Of a stretch of DNA of 64,000 bases, positions 11,551-21,452 are shown piece after piece; position 1 is the stretch's first letter, and each line of letters begins with the position of its first letter. The translations under genes and the position numbers were made by a program. The stretch lies in the NCBI RefSeq assembly GCF_001974875.1, contig NZ_MTQD01000007.1, positions 62,001-126,000 of the forward strand, given 5' to 3'. Below the pieces are notes generated by a model, which was not told the DNA's origin, did no database searches, and worked only from the letters and a program-made list of their open reading frames with translations. This DNA is from Pseudoalteromonas sp. EB27 (GTDB taxonomy: Bacteria; Pseudomonadota; Gammaproteobacteria; Enterobacterales; Alteromonadaceae).

Positions 11551-13491
11551 ATGTCCATAAATAATTCTCACATATTTTTCAATTTGGTTTCTCTGGGAAA
11601 ACGACAATTTCAATGTTTTTTTATGCTTTTTATAATGATCATGGCAAGCTTTAGTGTTTCAGCCTCGCCTAATGAGCAAACAAAAATAAAACAAATTGCA
11701 CAGCTTGCAGAGTATGTAGGTGTTGATTACGTGGCAGCTGTTGGGAATGGTGAAATACTCGACCCCGACGAATATCAAGAAATGACTGAATTTTCGAACG
11801 TTATTATTGACCAAGCTGGACAGCTATCAAGCCAAACAAATGAGTTTGATACAGTAAAGGCACAAGCTAAAGCCCTGCATTCAGCAATTGCCAATAAAGC
11901 AAGTGTTGCCGATGTACGTGCAACAAGCTCAGCGCTTCGTGAGTCGCTACTTACCTTTATGCCGCAACTATCGTTACCTACGTCACTTCTTCCCGTTGAG
12001 CAAACCAAAGCGCTTTTTGCTGCTAACTGTTCAATGTGTCACGGCCCAAGTGGTCAAGGCGACGGCCCGCTTGCAAAAAACTTATCACCAGAGCCTACTA
12101 ATTTTACCGACGAAGAACGCGCAACTAACCGCTCATTAATGGGTTTGTTTGACGCTGTTAGTAACGGTATTAACGACACGCCAATGGTTGCTTTTACTCA
12201 ATTTAATGAACAACAACGTTGGTCTTTAGCTTTTTATGTAGGTAGCTTGGCATTTAAAGATGTTCAGAAACCACAAAATTTAGCGCAAAACATTACCGCT
12301 TCGCAGATTGTAAACTTAAATCCAGCACAATTATCGGCAGGTCAAAGTGAAACACAAGCACATTACGTTAAATGGCTTCGTGGTAATCCAGAGCAACTAT
12401 TTACCGGTAAAAAGAATCCGATAACGGTTACTCGCACGCAGTTACTTGCAGCGCAAGCCGCGCATGCTAAAGGTAATTACTCACAAGCAAGTGATTTAGC
12501 AATTAGCGCTTACCTAGATGGCTTTGAGCTTGTTGAAAACAACTTAAATGCCTACGACGAAACGCTGCGTAAAAACATCGAAGTACAACTGATGAACCTG
12601 CGCCAAACATTTAAAAACGAGAAAGATGCAACCATCGTTGGCGAAAAAGTAAGTGCAGCGCTAGCTCAACTCGCTAAAGCAGATAGCATGCTAAACGAAA
12701 CCAAACTAACTGATGGTGCACTCCTATCAGCAAGTTTGGTTATATTACTACGCGAAGGCCTAGAAGCACTCCTCGTTATTATTGCCCTTATGACCGTACT
12801 TATTAAAACGAAACGTCAAGATGCGCTTAAATACGTACATATTGGTTGGGTAACTGCACTTATTGCAGGTGGTTTAACGTGGGCTGCAGCGCAAACATTA
12901 ATAGAAATAAGTGGTGCAAGTCGCGAAGTTATGGAAGGTGCTGGAGCATTGTTTGCAGCTGTAATATTGCTGTATGTTGGCGTATGGATGCACAGTAAAA
13001 CGAGTGCGCAGCAATGGCAAAAATACATAAAAGACAATATAGATAAGCGCCTTGAGTCGGGTACATTATGGGGATTAGCTGGGCTTTCTTTTATTGCCGT
13101 TTACCGTGAAGTATTCGAAACAGTGCTGTTCTACCAGTCATTATTAACACAAAGCTCGCCTGCTCAATATTCATCTATTGCATCGGGTTTTGCCATCGGT
13201 GTAGCAATACTGGCTATTATTACGTGGGTATTAATTAAATACTCAATTAAATTACCGGTTGCTAAGTTTTTTGCCATTACCACTTACCTATTATTTGCAC
13301 TCTCGTTTGTGCTTATGGGCAAAGCCGTTATTGCATTACAAGAGGCCGACATAATAGGTATTGCGCCGCTACCAATGAGCTTTGATATTGCATGGCTTGG
13401 TATAAAGTCAACATGGCAAGGTATTGTGGCTCAAGTATGTGTGTTCGCAATATTTAGCTTTTATATATTTAAAAGCAAAAGCCAAGCGTAA
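11551..13491 (+). CDS. Cytochrome c-FTR1 fusion iron permease
   Basis: High-affinity iron uptake permease. I place the start at 11551, where ACAGGG lies 7 bases upstream; an in-frame ATG at 11500 overlaps the Fur-like site and has no ribosome site. Residues 20-38 form the signal peptide. A periplasmic cytochrome c domain has the haem motif CSMCH at 160-164. The C-terminal third is an FTR1 permease with about seven membrane segments and the iron-binding motifs REGLE (401-405) and REVFE (519-523). In related systems the oxidation of Fe2+ is coupled to import; here the attached cytochrome would plausibly take the electron (inference). It stands alone and is closed by a strong terminator. Confidence 0.9.
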   Translation: MSINNSHIFFNLVSLGKRQFQCFFMLFIMIMASFSVSASPNEQTKIKQIAQLAEYVGVDYVAAVGNGEILDPDEYQEMTEFSNVIIDQAGQLSSQTNEFDTVKAQAKALHSAIANKASVADVRATSSALRESLLTFMPQLSLPTSLLPVEQTKALFAANCSMCHGPSGQGDGPLAKNLSPEPTNFTDEERATNRSLMGLFDAVSNGINDTPMVAFTQFNEQQRWSLAFYVGSLAFKDVQKPQNLAQNITASQIVNLNPAQLSAGQSETQAHYVKWLRGNPEQLFTGKKNPITVTRTQLLAAQAAHAKGNYSQASDLAISAYLDGFELVENNLNAYDETLRKNIEVQLMNLRQTFKNEKDATIVGEKVSAALAQLAKADSMLNETKLTDGALLSASLVILLREGLEALLVIIALMTVLIKTKRQDALKYVHIGWVTALIAGGLTWAAAQTLIEISGASREVMEGAGALFAAVILLYVGVWMHSKTSAQQWQKYIKDNIDKRLESGTLWGLAGLSFIAVYREVFETVLFYQSLLTQSSPAQYSSIASGFAIGVAILAIITWVLIKYSIKLPVAKFFAITTYLLFALSFVLMGKAVIALQEADIIGIAPLPMSFDIAWLGIKSTWQGIVAQVCVFAIFSFYIFKSKSQA

Positions 13492-13542
13492 TGCCAGTCT
13501 GCTTAAGAGTTTAAGCTAATTGGCATACGCAAAATACATAGT

Positions 13543-13566
13543 AAAAAGGCCCGAAAGGGCCTTTTT
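13543..13566 (+). terminator. Rho-independent terminator after the iron permease
   Basis: A perfect hairpin, AAAAAGGCCC with a GAAA tetraloop and its complement, ends in five Ts. It can serve both the permease and the convergent 78-residue gene. Confidence 0.92.
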
Positions 13567-13603
13567 GATTTGATTACTTATGTATTTAGTAAAATTGCTG
13601 TTA

Positions 13604-13840
13604 TCAAGCCCAGGTATCTAAATGGGGGTTTTCGTCATCATCTAAGTTGGACTTTTTTTTACTTTTTTTATCATCAAGCATATTGAGCTTTTTCTTTTTT
13701 TGTAACTCACGCCTTTTTTTATTCTCTAGTTCAACTTTTTCAGCGACAGTCCCACTTTGCACACCCGCAATATGAAAAGCACTTTTTGACTCAACTTCTA
13801 GCCTGGTTATTCTTCCTAAATAAGGGATCATAATATCCAT
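13604..13840 (-). CDS. Small lysine-rich protein of unknown function (78 aa)
   Basis: No family recognised. The first 30 residues are mixed and could fold. Residues 38-70 are a highly charged stretch dominated by Lys followed by an acidic DDDEN patch, probably helical or disordered. It has no signal peptide. It lies between the iron permease terminator and the histidine operon leader, transcribed away from both. An upstream GGAAG lies six bases before the start. It is probably a real short gene. Confidence 0.55.
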   Translation of the reverse strand: MDIMIPYLGRITRLEVESKSAFHIAGVQSGTVAEKVELENKKRRELQKKKKLNMLDDKKSKKKSNLDDDENPHLDTWA

Positions 13841-14081
13841 GCGTACTTCCTTATTTTTTCATTTTATTCATTAACCACTTGGTTTGAGTGATAAACAACC
13901 AATTATTGGCGAAAATCGCGCTTATTATCTTAATATTATCGACAGTTATAACATATGCTTTAATTAAGCTAAAAAAAACTTGCCATAATATAGCTGTTTA
14001 TGTTTTTATGAATGCGAAATTTATTTAAACAGATAACAATTGCACGTTCACAAAACAACGGGCAGTTAAATAGGATAAAAA

Positions 14082-14132
14082 ATGCGCTTAAACCTGACAA
14101 CAGTACATCATCACCACCATTCACCGGAATAA
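14082..14132 (+). CDS. hisL: His operon leader peptide
   Basis: A 16-residue peptide, MRLNLTTVHHHHHSPE, with five consecutive His codons (14106-14120) and an AGGA ribosome site six bases before the ATG. It lies just ahead of a terminator and hisG. Translation through the His run measures charged tRNA-His: stalling there allows operon expression. It is too short for normal gene finding, but the His run and its position make the assignment firm. Confidence 0.95.
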   Translation: MRLNLTTVHHHHHSPE

Positions 14133-14232
14133 CCTGTCAGGTCTTTCGCTGAGAGGTTATTCCTAAAAGGAACCTCTGGCGATTCAAATAACATTGATTC
14201 ATTTTCGCCCTGAGGTTCCCCTCGGGGTTTTT
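14092..14232 (+). promoter_or_regulatory. Histidine operon attenuator
   Basis: Six RNA segments pair in the classic A-F way. A is 14092-14099 (ACCTGACA). B is 14126-14142 and contains TGTCAGGT and GGAATAACCT. C is 14154-14163 (AGGTTATTCC, complement of part of B). D is 14168-14182 (AGGAACCTCTGGCGA). E is 14205-14219 (TCGCC, then GAGGTTCC, complement of D). F is 14220-14227, closing the E:F hairpin at 14208-14227 followed by five Ts. A:B, C:D (GAGGTT with AACCTC) and E:F give termination. B:C and D:E give readthrough. A ribosome stalled on the His codons covers A and so favours readthrough. The switching logic is inferred from pairing and from the known enterobacterial model. Confidence 0.9.
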
Positions 14233-14259
14233 AGTTTTTAAATTAAAGGAAAATGAATA

Positions 14260-15159
14260 ATGAACAATAGTAATCGTCTACGTATCGCCATCCAAAAAGG
14301 CGGCCGCCTATCAAAAGATTGCCAAGATCTGCTTAAACAGTTAGGTGTTAAACTTAACCTTCGTGAACAACGCTTAATTGCACACTCAACTAATATGCCA
14401 ATTGACGTACTACGTGTGCGCGATGACGATATTCCGGGTTTAGTAATGGACGGTGTATGTGACCTAGGCATAGTTGGCGAAAACGTACTAGTAGAAGTTC
14501 AAGCAGAACGTGAACGCCAGGGTGTTCCAAGTGAAGTAACCAAACTTTCAAAACTAGACTTTGGTTACTGTCGTCTTGCACTTGCATGGCCACAAGAGCT
14601 TGGCGCTCGCGATAAGAGCTGGTTTGAAGGCAAACGTATTGCTACTACCTACCCAGAAATTTTAACTCAGTGGTTAAAGCGCGAAGGCATTAACGCAAGT
14701 ACTGTAATGCTTACGGGTTCTGTTGAAGTAGCACCGCGTGCGGGTTTATCTGATGCAATTTGTGATTTAGTATCTACCGGCGCAACACTTGAAGCTAACG
14801 GCTTAATTCAAGGCGAAACAATTTTAGAATCAAACGCGTGTTTAATTCAAAATAAAGATCTTCAAGATGCTGACAAACTAGCACTAATCAATAAGCTTAT
14901 GCCGCGCTTACGTGGTGTTAGACAAGCTAAAGAAAGCAAATACATCATGCTACACGCACCAAAAAACAAACTTGATGAAATTTGTGAAATTTTACCAGGT
15001 TCTGGTCAACCTACTCTACTTGCCCTTGCTGGTAACGATGAATACGTAGCACTTCACATGGTAAGCAGCGAAACATTATTTTGGGAAACAATGGAGCAGT
15101 TAAAAGCCCTAGGCGCTAACTCTATTTTAGTTATGCCAATTGAAAAAATGATGGAGTAA
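14260..15159 (+). CDS. hisG: ATP phosphoribosyltransferase
   Basis: First committed step of histidine synthesis: ATP plus PRPP gives phosphoribosyl-ATP. The 299-residue length and the C-terminal ACT-like regulatory domain (about 225-299) mark the long, homohexameric form that is feedback-inhibited by histidine directly and needs no HisZ. The N-terminal [10 protein letters not shown] and the PRPP-binding segment [14 protein letters not shown] near 168-181 are typical. It is the first structural gene after the attenuator, and hisD follows after five bases. Confidence 0.97.
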   Translation: MNNSNRLRIAIQKGGRLSKDCQDLLKQLGVKLNLREQRLIAHSTNMPIDVLRVRDDDIPGLVMDGVCDLGIVGENVLVEVQAERERQGVPSEVTKLSKLDFGYCRLALAWPQELGARDKSWFEGKRIATTYPEILTQWLKREGINASTVMLTGSVEVAPRAGLSDAICDLVSTGATLEANGLIQGETILESNACLIQNKDLQDADKLALINKLMPRLRGVRQAKESKYIMLHAPKNKLDEICEILPGSGQPTLLALAGNDEYVALHMVSSETLFWETMEQLKALGANSILVMPIEKMME

Positions 15160-15164
15160 GTGCC

Positions 15165-16466
15165 ATGCTTCGTTGGAATGAGGAATCTTCACAAGTACAA
15201 GCAGCGGCGCTAATGCGCCCTGCAGTTTCTGCCAGCGCCAAGGTTGAAGCTATATGCAAAACTATTTTAGCTAATGTAAAAGAGCAAGGCGATGAAGCCT
15301 TACTTAGCATGGCTAAAGAGTTTGATAATAGAGCTAACCCTCGCCTATGTGTTCCGCTTGATGAAATTAACGCATCAGAGCAAGCACTAAGTGCAGAGCT
15401 TAAATACGCAATTGATACCGCTTATGCAAACGTTAAACGTTTTCACGAAGCGCAATTGCCAAAAGATATTAAATTATCGACCCAACCAGGCGTTGTATGT
15501 GAACTGAAATATCAAGCCATCGAAGCAGTCGGTATTTACGTACCCGGTGGCAGTGCTCCACTGCCATCGTCGGTTATTATGCAGGGTGTATTAGCGCAAT
15601 TAAGCGGCGCAAAAACCGTTGTACTTGCTACACCAGTACAAGGTGATAAAGCGATTAACCCTGCTATTTTATATGCAGCTAAATTATGTGGCATTACTAC
15701 TTTAATAGAAAGTGGTGGCGCAGGCGCAATTGCAGCAATGGCTTATGGCACCGAATCGGTTCCTAAAGTGAACAAAATATTTGGCCCAGGTAATAGCTTT
15801 GTAACAATGGCTAAACAGCTCGTTGCGCAAACTATTCCAGGTATGGCAATTGATATGCCTGCTGGCCCATCTGAAGTATTAGTTATTGCAGATGAACGTG
15901 CAAACCCAGAATTTATAGCCGCCGATTTACTCTCACAAGCAGAGCACGGCGCAGACTCGCAAGTTATTTTATTATGTAACAGCGAAAGTGTTATAGAACA
16001 AACTCAGCTGGCACTTACACGCCAGTTAGCTAACTTAAGCCGCAAAGAAACAGCCGAGCAAGCGCTCGCTAATTCTTCACTTATTTTGGTTGATTCAGTT
16101 GAGCAAGCATTTGATGTATCGGCGCAATACGGCCCAGAGCACTTAATTTTACAACTAGGCGATGCAACACCTTACCTAGATAAAGTTAAAAATGCAGGCT
16201 CAGTATTTGTAGGTGACTACACACCAGAATCTGCAGGCGATTACGCATCGGGTACTAACCACGTGTTACCAACATATGGTTACAGTGCAACTTACTCGAG
16301 TTTAAACTTGCTTGATTTTTTCCGTACATACACAGTGCAAACAATTACTAAAAGTGGTTTAACGCAGCTTTCAAAAGCAATTTTACCACTTGCAGATGCA
16401 GAAGGCCTTGATGCCCACGCTAATGCGGTTTCAATTCGTTTAGAGGCAATTAAAAATGAGCAATGA
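15165..16466 (+). CDS. hisD: Histidinol dehydrogenase
   Basis: Zinc enzyme oxidising L-histidinol to L-histidine in two NAD-dependent steps, the end of the pathway. Visible signatures include YVPGGSAPLPSSV (about 125-137), FGPGNSFV, DMPAGPSEV, LLSQAEHGADSQ with zinc and catalytic residues, and GPEHL. Length 433 is standard. The gene overlaps hisC by 11 bases, consistent with translational coupling in the his operon. Confidence 0.97.
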   Translation: MLRWNEESSQVQAAALMRPAVSASAKVEAICKTILANVKEQGDEALLSMAKEFDNRANPRLCVPLDEINASEQALSAELKYAIDTAYANVKRFHEAQLPKDIKLSTQPGVVCELKYQAIEAVGIYVPGGSAPLPSSVIMQGVLAQLSGAKTVVLATPVQGDKAINPAILYAAKLCGITTLIESGGAGAIAAMAYGTESVPKVNKIFGPGNSFVTMAKQLVAQTIPGMAIDMPAGPSEVLVIADERANPEFIAADLLSQAEHGADSQVILLCNSESVIEQTQLALTRQLANLSRKETAEQALANSSLILVDSVEQAFDVSAQYGPEHLILQLGDATPYLDKVKNAGSVFVGDYTPESAGDYASGTNHVLPTYGYSATYSSLNLLDFFRTYTVQTITKSGLTQLSKAILPLADAEGLDAHANAVSIRLEAIKNEQ

Positions 16467-17565
16467 GAGCGCACAAGCGTCTAGCTTATTACCTAAGAAT
16501 ATTGCAGCCCTTGCTGCATACAGCTCTGCAAAAAGTGAAAAGCTAACCGGTACTACGTGGCTAAATGCTAACGAAAGCCCGTATGCTAAAAATCTTGAAC
16601 TGAGTATTGAGGATTTAAATCGCTACCCCGACCCACAACCGCAACTGGTTATTGACCGTTACGCCGCTTATACAGAGCTTGAAAGCGAAAATGTATTAAT
16701 GACGCGCGGCGCAGATGAAGGCATTGAGCTTTTAGTGCGCACATACTGTGAGCCAGCTAAAGATAGTATTGCGCTATTTTTACCAACCTACGGTATGTAC
16801 AAAGTTACCGCCGATACACACAACGTTGGTATTAACGCGCTTACCCAAGAATTATTATTAAGTGGCAGTGCTGACGAAATAGTCGCAGCTGTTGGCAACT
16901 CAAAACTGGTATTTATTTGTAACCCAAATAATCCAACGGGCAGCTTAACGCCACTAGATAAAGTGAAAGCGATTGCAACAGCACTTACAGGTAAGGCATT
17001 AGTTATTGTTGATGAAGCCTATATAGAGTTTTGTCCAGAGCAAAGCGCCACTAAGCTTATTAATGAGTTTAGTAATGTAGTGGTTTTGCGCACCTTATCT
17101 AAAGCCTTTGCGCTAGCAGGCCTTAGAACAGGCTTTACGCTTGCACAAGCAAGCGTTCTTGCGCCAATTCGTAAAGTTATTGCGCCGTATCCAGTATCGG
17201 GCGTAGTAGCAAGTATTGCAGCGCAAGCAATTGCACCCGATGCAATTACATCAATGCGCCGCCAAGTCACTATTTTAAATAGCTTAAAAGCTAAGTTGGT
17301 AGATTGGCTAAACGCCTCCCCTGCTGCATTAAAAATTCTCACTGGTGAAGGTAACTTTGTTACTTTAAAATTAGCCGATAAAAACTACTTTAAAATTGCA
17401 CTTGAGCAAGGTTTGGTTATGCGCGCTTTTACTCTATACGGTGAAGACGACTGGCTACGCATTTCAATTGGCAGCGAACAAGAACTTGAACAAGTAAAAA
17501 TTTGGTTAGATGGCTTACAAACGCCGGCTACCACAGCATCTTTAGCAGGAAACGAAGTATCATGA
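16456..17565 (+). CDS. hisC: Histidinol-phosphate aminotransferase
   Basis: PLP-dependent class I/II aminotransferase that converts imidazole-acetol phosphate and glutamate to histidinol phosphate. The WLNANESPY segment near residue 29, NRYPDPQP, FICNPNNPTGS, the VDEAYIEF segment and the PLP-lysine region RTLSKAFALAGLR (near 213-225) are all present. Its start lies inside the end of hisD, and its TGA overlaps the hisB ATG (ATGA). Confidence 0.96.
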   Translation: MSNESAQASSLLPKNIAALAAYSSAKSEKLTGTTWLNANESPYAKNLELSIEDLNRYPDPQPQLVIDRYAAYTELESENVLMTRGADEGIELLVRTYCEPAKDSIALFLPTYGMYKVTADTHNVGINALTQELLLSGSADEIVAAVGNSKLVFICNPNNPTGSLTPLDKVKAIATALTGKALVIVDEAYIEFCPEQSATKLINEFSNVVVLRTLSKAFALAGLRTGFTLAQASVLAPIRKVIAPYPVSGVVASIAAQAIAPDAITSMRRQVTILNSLKAKLVDWLNASPAALKILTGEGNFVTLKLADKNYFKIALEQGLVMRAFTLYGEDDWLRISIGSEQELEQVKIWLDGLQTPATTASLAGNEVS

Positions 17566-18623
17566 GTAACCCCTATTTATTTATCGACCGCGACGGCACT
17601 ATTATTGAAGAGCCAATTACCGACAAACAGGTAGATAGCCTTGAAAAGCTAGCATTTTTACCTGGCGTTATACCTGCGTTATTACAATTACAAGCTGCAG
17701 GTTACCGTTTAGTGATGGTATCTAACCAAGATGGTTTGGGCACAGACAGCTTCCCGACTGCTGACTTTGATATAGCACAAGATAAGATGATGGACATAAT
17801 GCAAAGCCAAGGCATTAGCTTTGAGACCGTATTAATTTGCCCACACTTTAACGAGCAAAACTGTGATTGCCGTAAACCTAAAACTGGTTTACTTACCGAG
17901 CTTATGCGCTCAGGCAAAGTAGATTTAGCACGCTCTTTTGTTATTGGCGACCGTGAAACTGATATTGGCCTTGCGCAAAACTTATGTTGTGAAGGTATTT
18001 TATACGACGGAGATTGGAGTGCGATAGTGACTAAATTGACCACCGCAAACCGCGAAGGTCGTGTTACACGCAACACTAAAGAAACCCAAATTGATGTGGC
18101 CATAAACTTAGATCAAACTAAAAATGGCAGCATAGACACCGGACTTGGCTTTTTTGATCACATGCTTGATCAAATTCGTACGCACGCAAACATTGGCTTA
18201 AACATTAAAGCCAAAGGCGATTTACACATAGACGAGCACCACCTTGTTGAAGACATTGGTATTGCTCTTGGTGTCGCACTTAAACAAGCGCTTGGCACTA
18301 AATCGCAAATTGCACGCTATGGTTTTGCGCTTCCTATGGATGAGTGTAAAGCTGAAGCACAAATTGATTTATCGGGACGTGCATCATTTGTATTAAACGC
18401 TAACTTTAGTCGCGAAAAAGCAGGCGATTTAGACGTACAAATGGTTGAGCACTTTTTCAAAAGCTTAAGTGATAATGCCGCTATTAGCCTTATTTTATCG
18501 GTAAGCGACGGTAACTGTCATCACCAAGTTGAAGGCTTATTTAAAGCATTTTCACGTGCTCTTCGTATGGCAGTAGCACAAGACACGACCCAACAAACAG
18601 CCAGCTCTAAGGGATGTTTATGA
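17562..18623 (+). CDS. hisB: Bifunctional histidinol-phosphatase / imidazoleglycerol-phosphate dehydratase
   Basis: Two-domain enzyme for the seventh and ninth pathway steps. The N-terminal HAD phosphatase (about 1-165) begins FIDRDGTI with the nucleophile Asp and has the zinc-loop cysteines in CPHFNEQNCDC. The C-terminal dehydratase (about 167-353) has GFFDHMLDQIRTHA, DEHHLVEDIGIALG and the late QVEGLFKAFSRAL segment. I choose the ATG at 17562, which overlaps the hisC stop and begins MSNPYLFIDRDG; the longer frame upstream has no family support. The fused form is typical of gammaproteobacteria. Confidence 0.97.
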   Translation: MSNPYLFIDRDGTIIEEPITDKQVDSLEKLAFLPGVIPALLQLQAAGYRLVMVSNQDGLGTDSFPTADFDIAQDKMMDIMQSQGISFETVLICPHFNEQNCDCRKPKTGLLTELMRSGKVDLARSFVIGDRETDIGLAQNLCCEGILYDGDWSAIVTKLTTANREGRVTRNTKETQIDVAINLDQTKNGSIDTGLGFFDHMLDQIRTHANIGLNIKAKGDLHIDEHHLVEDIGIALGVALKQALGTKSQIARYGFALPMDECKAEAQIDLSGRASFVLNANFSREKAGDLDVQMVEHFFKSLSDNAAISLILSVSDGNCHHQVEGLFKAFSRALRMAVAQDTTQQTASSKGCL

Positions 18624-19210
18624 TTGCCATAATTAATACCGGTTGTGCCAATATTAATTCCGTACGCTTTGCGTTTGAACGCTTAGGCCAAACGCCAACA
18701 GTAATAACATCACCAGAGCAATTAGCCGGATATGAACGCGCTATATTGCCAGGTGTAGGTCATGCGTCGGTTGCTATGAAGCGCCTAGTCGATAACGGCT
18801 GGCAACAAGCTATAAATGAATACCAGCGCCCGCTTATGGGTATTTGTTTAGGCATGCAGTTACTGTGCGAAAGCACCGAAGAAGGTAACGTACAGTGCTT
18901 GGGTAAAATACCAGGGCAAGTAAAAGCGCTTGATGTAGGCAATTTAACGTCACCGCATATGGGTTGGAATAACTTAACCGTTAATAAAGAGCATGCATTA
19001 ACTAAAGGGCTAACATTCGATGAGCAAGTGTACTTTGTTCATAGCTTTGCGCACACCGTAAACGACGCCACACTAGTGAGTGGCGAATACGGTCAAACCT
19101 TTTCAGCCATTGTTGCTAAAGACAATTACGCGGGCATGCAATTTCACCCAGAGCGCAGCGCAAAAGTTGGCGCACGTTTATTACAAAATTTTGTTGATTG
19201 GCAGTTGTAA
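18620..19210 (+). CDS. hisH: Imidazole glycerol phosphate synthase, glutaminase subunit
   Basis: Class I glutamine amidotransferase that feeds ammonia to HisF. The start at 18620 overlaps the hisB stop as ATGA and has AAGGGA seven bases upstream; it begins MIAIINTGCANINS. The nucleophile elbow MGICLGMQLL carries the catalytic Cys near residue 77, and the His-Glu pair lies in MQFHPERS near 177-184. The 196-residue length is standard. Confidence 0.96.
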   Translation: MIAIINTGCANINSVRFAFERLGQTPTVITSPEQLAGYERAILPGVGHASVAMKRLVDNGWQQAINEYQRPLMGICLGMQLLCESTEEGNVQCLGKIPGQVKALDVGNLTSPHMGWNNLTVNKEHALTKGLTFDEQVYFVHSFAHTVNDATLVSGEYGQTFSAIVAKDNYAGMQFHPERSAKVGARLLQNFVDWQL

Positions 19211-19243
19211 GCTGCCCATTAACTAACAATAAAGAGATTATTT

Positions 19244-19978
19244 GTGATTATTCCAGCATTAGACGTATTACAAAATCAAATTGTGCGCTTGTACCAAGGT
19301 AAATACGACACAGCACAGTTTTACCCTTTCGAACTTGGCGCGCGTTTAAAAGAATACGCCGACAGTGGCGCAGGTAAACTGCACCTTGTTGATTTAGAAG
19401 GTGCACGCGATCCAAGTAAAAAACAGTGGAAACATATTCAAGCTGCGACCAAAGCACTTAACGTACCGTATCAAGTGGGCGGCGGTATTCGCTCAGAGCA
19501 AGATGTAAGTGATTGGCTGAAAGCCGGTGCAAACCAAGTTGTTATTGGTTCAATGGCAGTAGAAAAACGCGAACAAGTAAAAGCGTGGATTGAACAATTT
19601 GGCGCAGAGCACTTTGTAATTGCCCTTGATGTAAATAAAACAGCCACGGGCTGGGCACCTGCTACGCACGGTTGGTTAAGTGAATCTGAATTTGGTTTAC
19701 TTGAGCTGGTAGATTTTTATGTTGGCTTAGGTGTTATCGACTTTTTATGCACGGACATCAGTAAAGATGGCACCATGACGGGTCCATCGTTTGAGCTTTA
19801 CGAAGATTTAACTCGCCACAACAGCACAATTAAAGTGCAAGCCTCAGGGGGCGTAAGCTCACTTGACGACATTAAAAAGCTTAAAGAGCTCGGTGTGGGC
19901 GGCGTTATTTTAGGTAAATCATTGCTTGATGGCGCATTTAGCGTTGAGGAGGCTCTGGCATGTTATCAAAACGCATAA
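19244..19978 (+). CDS. hisA: Phosphoribosylformimino-AICAR ribotide isomerase
   Basis: TIM-barrel isomerase acting on ProFAR in the fourth step of the pathway. The start is GTG at 19244, giving [19 protein letters not shown] with the catalytic Asp at residue 7. Phosphate-binding GGI and SGGV loops (near 81-83 and 203-206) and the second catalytic Asp in [13 protein letters not shown] are present. The two half-barrels resemble HisF. It overlaps hisF by 19 bases. Confidence 0.96.
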   Translation: MIIPALDVLQNQIVRLYQGKYDTAQFYPFELGARLKEYADSGAGKLHLVDLEGARDPSKKQWKHIQAATKALNVPYQVGGGIRSEQDVSDWLKAGANQVVIGSMAVEKREQVKAWIEQFGAEHFVIALDVNKTATGWAPATHGWLSESEFGLLELVDFYVGLGVIDFLCTDISKDGTMTGPSFELYEDLTRHNSTIKVQASGGVSSLDDIKKLKELGVGGVILGKSLLDGAFSVEEALACYQNA

Positions 19979-20739
19979 TCCCGTGTTTAGACGTTAAAGA
20001 CGGCCAAGTAGTTAAAGGCGTTAAATTTAAAGGCCATGAAGTTGTTGGCGATATTTTAACAATGGCTAAAGCCTACAGCGAAGCCGGTGCCGATGAACTG
20101 GTTTTTTACGAAATCAGTGCAAGCGTTGAAAAACGCCTACTTGATGTAAACTGGGTAGAGAGCATTGCACGTAATATCGATATTCCATTTTGTGTTGCGG
20201 GCGGTATTAAATCTGTCGCTGATGCAGCGCGTGTACTTGAGCGCGGTGCTGACAAAATAAGCATCAACAGCCCTGCTATTGCGCGCCCTGAACTTATTAA
20301 AGAATTACACGATGAGTTTGGTAAGCAATGTGTTGTTGTAGGTATAGATAGCTTTTTTGATGAAACGACCGGTGAGTATTTAGTTTACCAATTAACCGGC
20401 GATCCTAATGCATCAAGCCGCACGCGTTATAAAACACAAGAATGGGTTAAACGTGTACAAGACCTAGGCGCAGGCGAAATTGTATTAAACTGCATGAACC
20501 AAGATGGCGTTCGTAACGGTTACGACAACGAGCAGCTATGTAAAATTCGCGAGCTATGTCACATTCCTTTAATCGCCTCAGGCGGTGCGGGCTCTATGCA
20601 AGATTTTGTTGATGTATTTAAACAAAGCAAAGTAGATGGTGCATTAGCCGCCAGCGTTTTTCATAAAAATGTGATTAACATTGGCGAACTAAAACAATTT
20701 TTAACCGATAACCAAGTGGCAGCAAGATTATGCAAGTAA
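19960..20739 (+). CDS. hisF: Imidazole glycerol phosphate synthase, cyclase subunit
   Basis: TIM-barrel cyclase that joins ammonia from HisH to PRFAR, giving IGP and AICAR (the latter recycled to purines). The start has GGAGG upstream and lies inside his[16 protein letters not shown] with catalytic Asp11, [19 protein letters not shown] and the second catalytic Asp in [13 protein letters not shown] are visible. The 259-residue length fits the family. Confidence 0.97.
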   Translation: MLSKRIIPCLDVKDGQVVKGVKFKGHEVVGDILTMAKAYSEAGADELVFYEISASVEKRLLDVNWVESIARNIDIPFCVAGGIKSVADAARVLERGADKISINSPAIARPELIKELHDEFGKQCVVVGIDSFFDETTGEYLVYQLTGDPNASSRTRYKTQEWVKRVQDLGAGEIVLNCMNQDGVRNGYDNEQLCKIRELCHIPLIASGGAGSMQDFVDVFKQSKVDGALAASVFHKNVINIGELKQFLTDNQVAARLCK

Positions 20740-21344
20740 CACAACAAAACCAAGCTCAAGTCGATTTCGCTAAAAGTGACATGATCCCTGCTATTATTCA
20801 AGATGCCCGCTCTGGTGTTATTTTAATGCAAGGCTTTATGAACAGCGAAGCACTAAACGTTACGCTTGAGAGCAATAAAGTAACGTTTTACTCGCGTTCA
20901 AAATCGCGTTTATGGACTAAAGGTGAGTCATCAGAAAACTACTTAAATGTAGTATCAATTCATACCGATTGTGACTACGATTCAATTTTAGTCCTTGCCA
21001 ACCCAGAAGGCCCAACGTGCCACTTAGGTACACAAAGCTGTTTTGGCGATGATGCAAAACCAAGTTTAAGCTTTTTAGCACAGTTAGAAGATGTGATTGT
21101 TGCGCGTAAAAACGACGATCCTGAAAAAAGCTACACAGCGTCATTATTTGCAAAAGACTTAAGCCGTAGTTGTCAAAAAGTAGGTGAAGAAGGCGTAGAA
21201 GTTGCCCTTGCCGCTATGAAACACGATAACGATGAGCTAACAAACGAATCTGCTGATTTAATTTATCACCTGACAGTATTGCTACAACGCCAAGGCTTAG
21301 CCCTTGAAGATGTAGTTAAATGCTTGCAAGGTCGCCATAAATAG
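20730..21344 (+). CDS. hisI: Bifunctional phosphoribosyl-AMP cyclohydrolase / phosphoribosyl-ATP pyrophosphatase
   Basis: Fused HisI-HisE enzyme for the second and third steps. The HisI part (about 1-115) has [24 protein letters not shown], the metal ligands in HTDCDYD and the GPTCHLG cysteine-histidine site. The HisE part (about 118-204) is an all-alpha MazG-like pyrophosphatase with [13 protein letters not shown] and [13 protein letters not shown]. It overlaps hisF by 10 bases and is the last gene of the operon, with a terminator just after. Confidence 0.96.
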   Translation: MQVTQQNQAQVDFAKSDMIPAIIQDARSGVILMQGFMNSEALNVTLESNKVTFYSRSKSRLWTKGESSENYLNVVSIHTDCDYDSILVLANPEGPTCHLGTQSCFGDDAKPSLSFLAQLEDVIVARKNDDPEKSYTASLFAKDLSRSCQKVGEEGVEVALAAMKHDNDELTNESADLIYHLTVLLQRQGLALEDVVKCLQGRHK

Positions 21345-21365
21345 CATTAGTTGTGACTAACAAAG

Positions 21366-21391
21366 AGGCTCCTATTTATATGAGCCTTTTT
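21366..21391 (+). terminator. Rho-independent terminator of the his operon
   Basis: The stem AGGCTC/GAGCCT with a 10-base AT loop is followed by TTTTTATTTTT. Confidence 0.85.
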
Positions 21392-21452
21392 ATTTTTACA
21401 GTAAATCACGTGTGATATAGTGCGTGGCTAAATTAATCGGTTACTGTGAACT

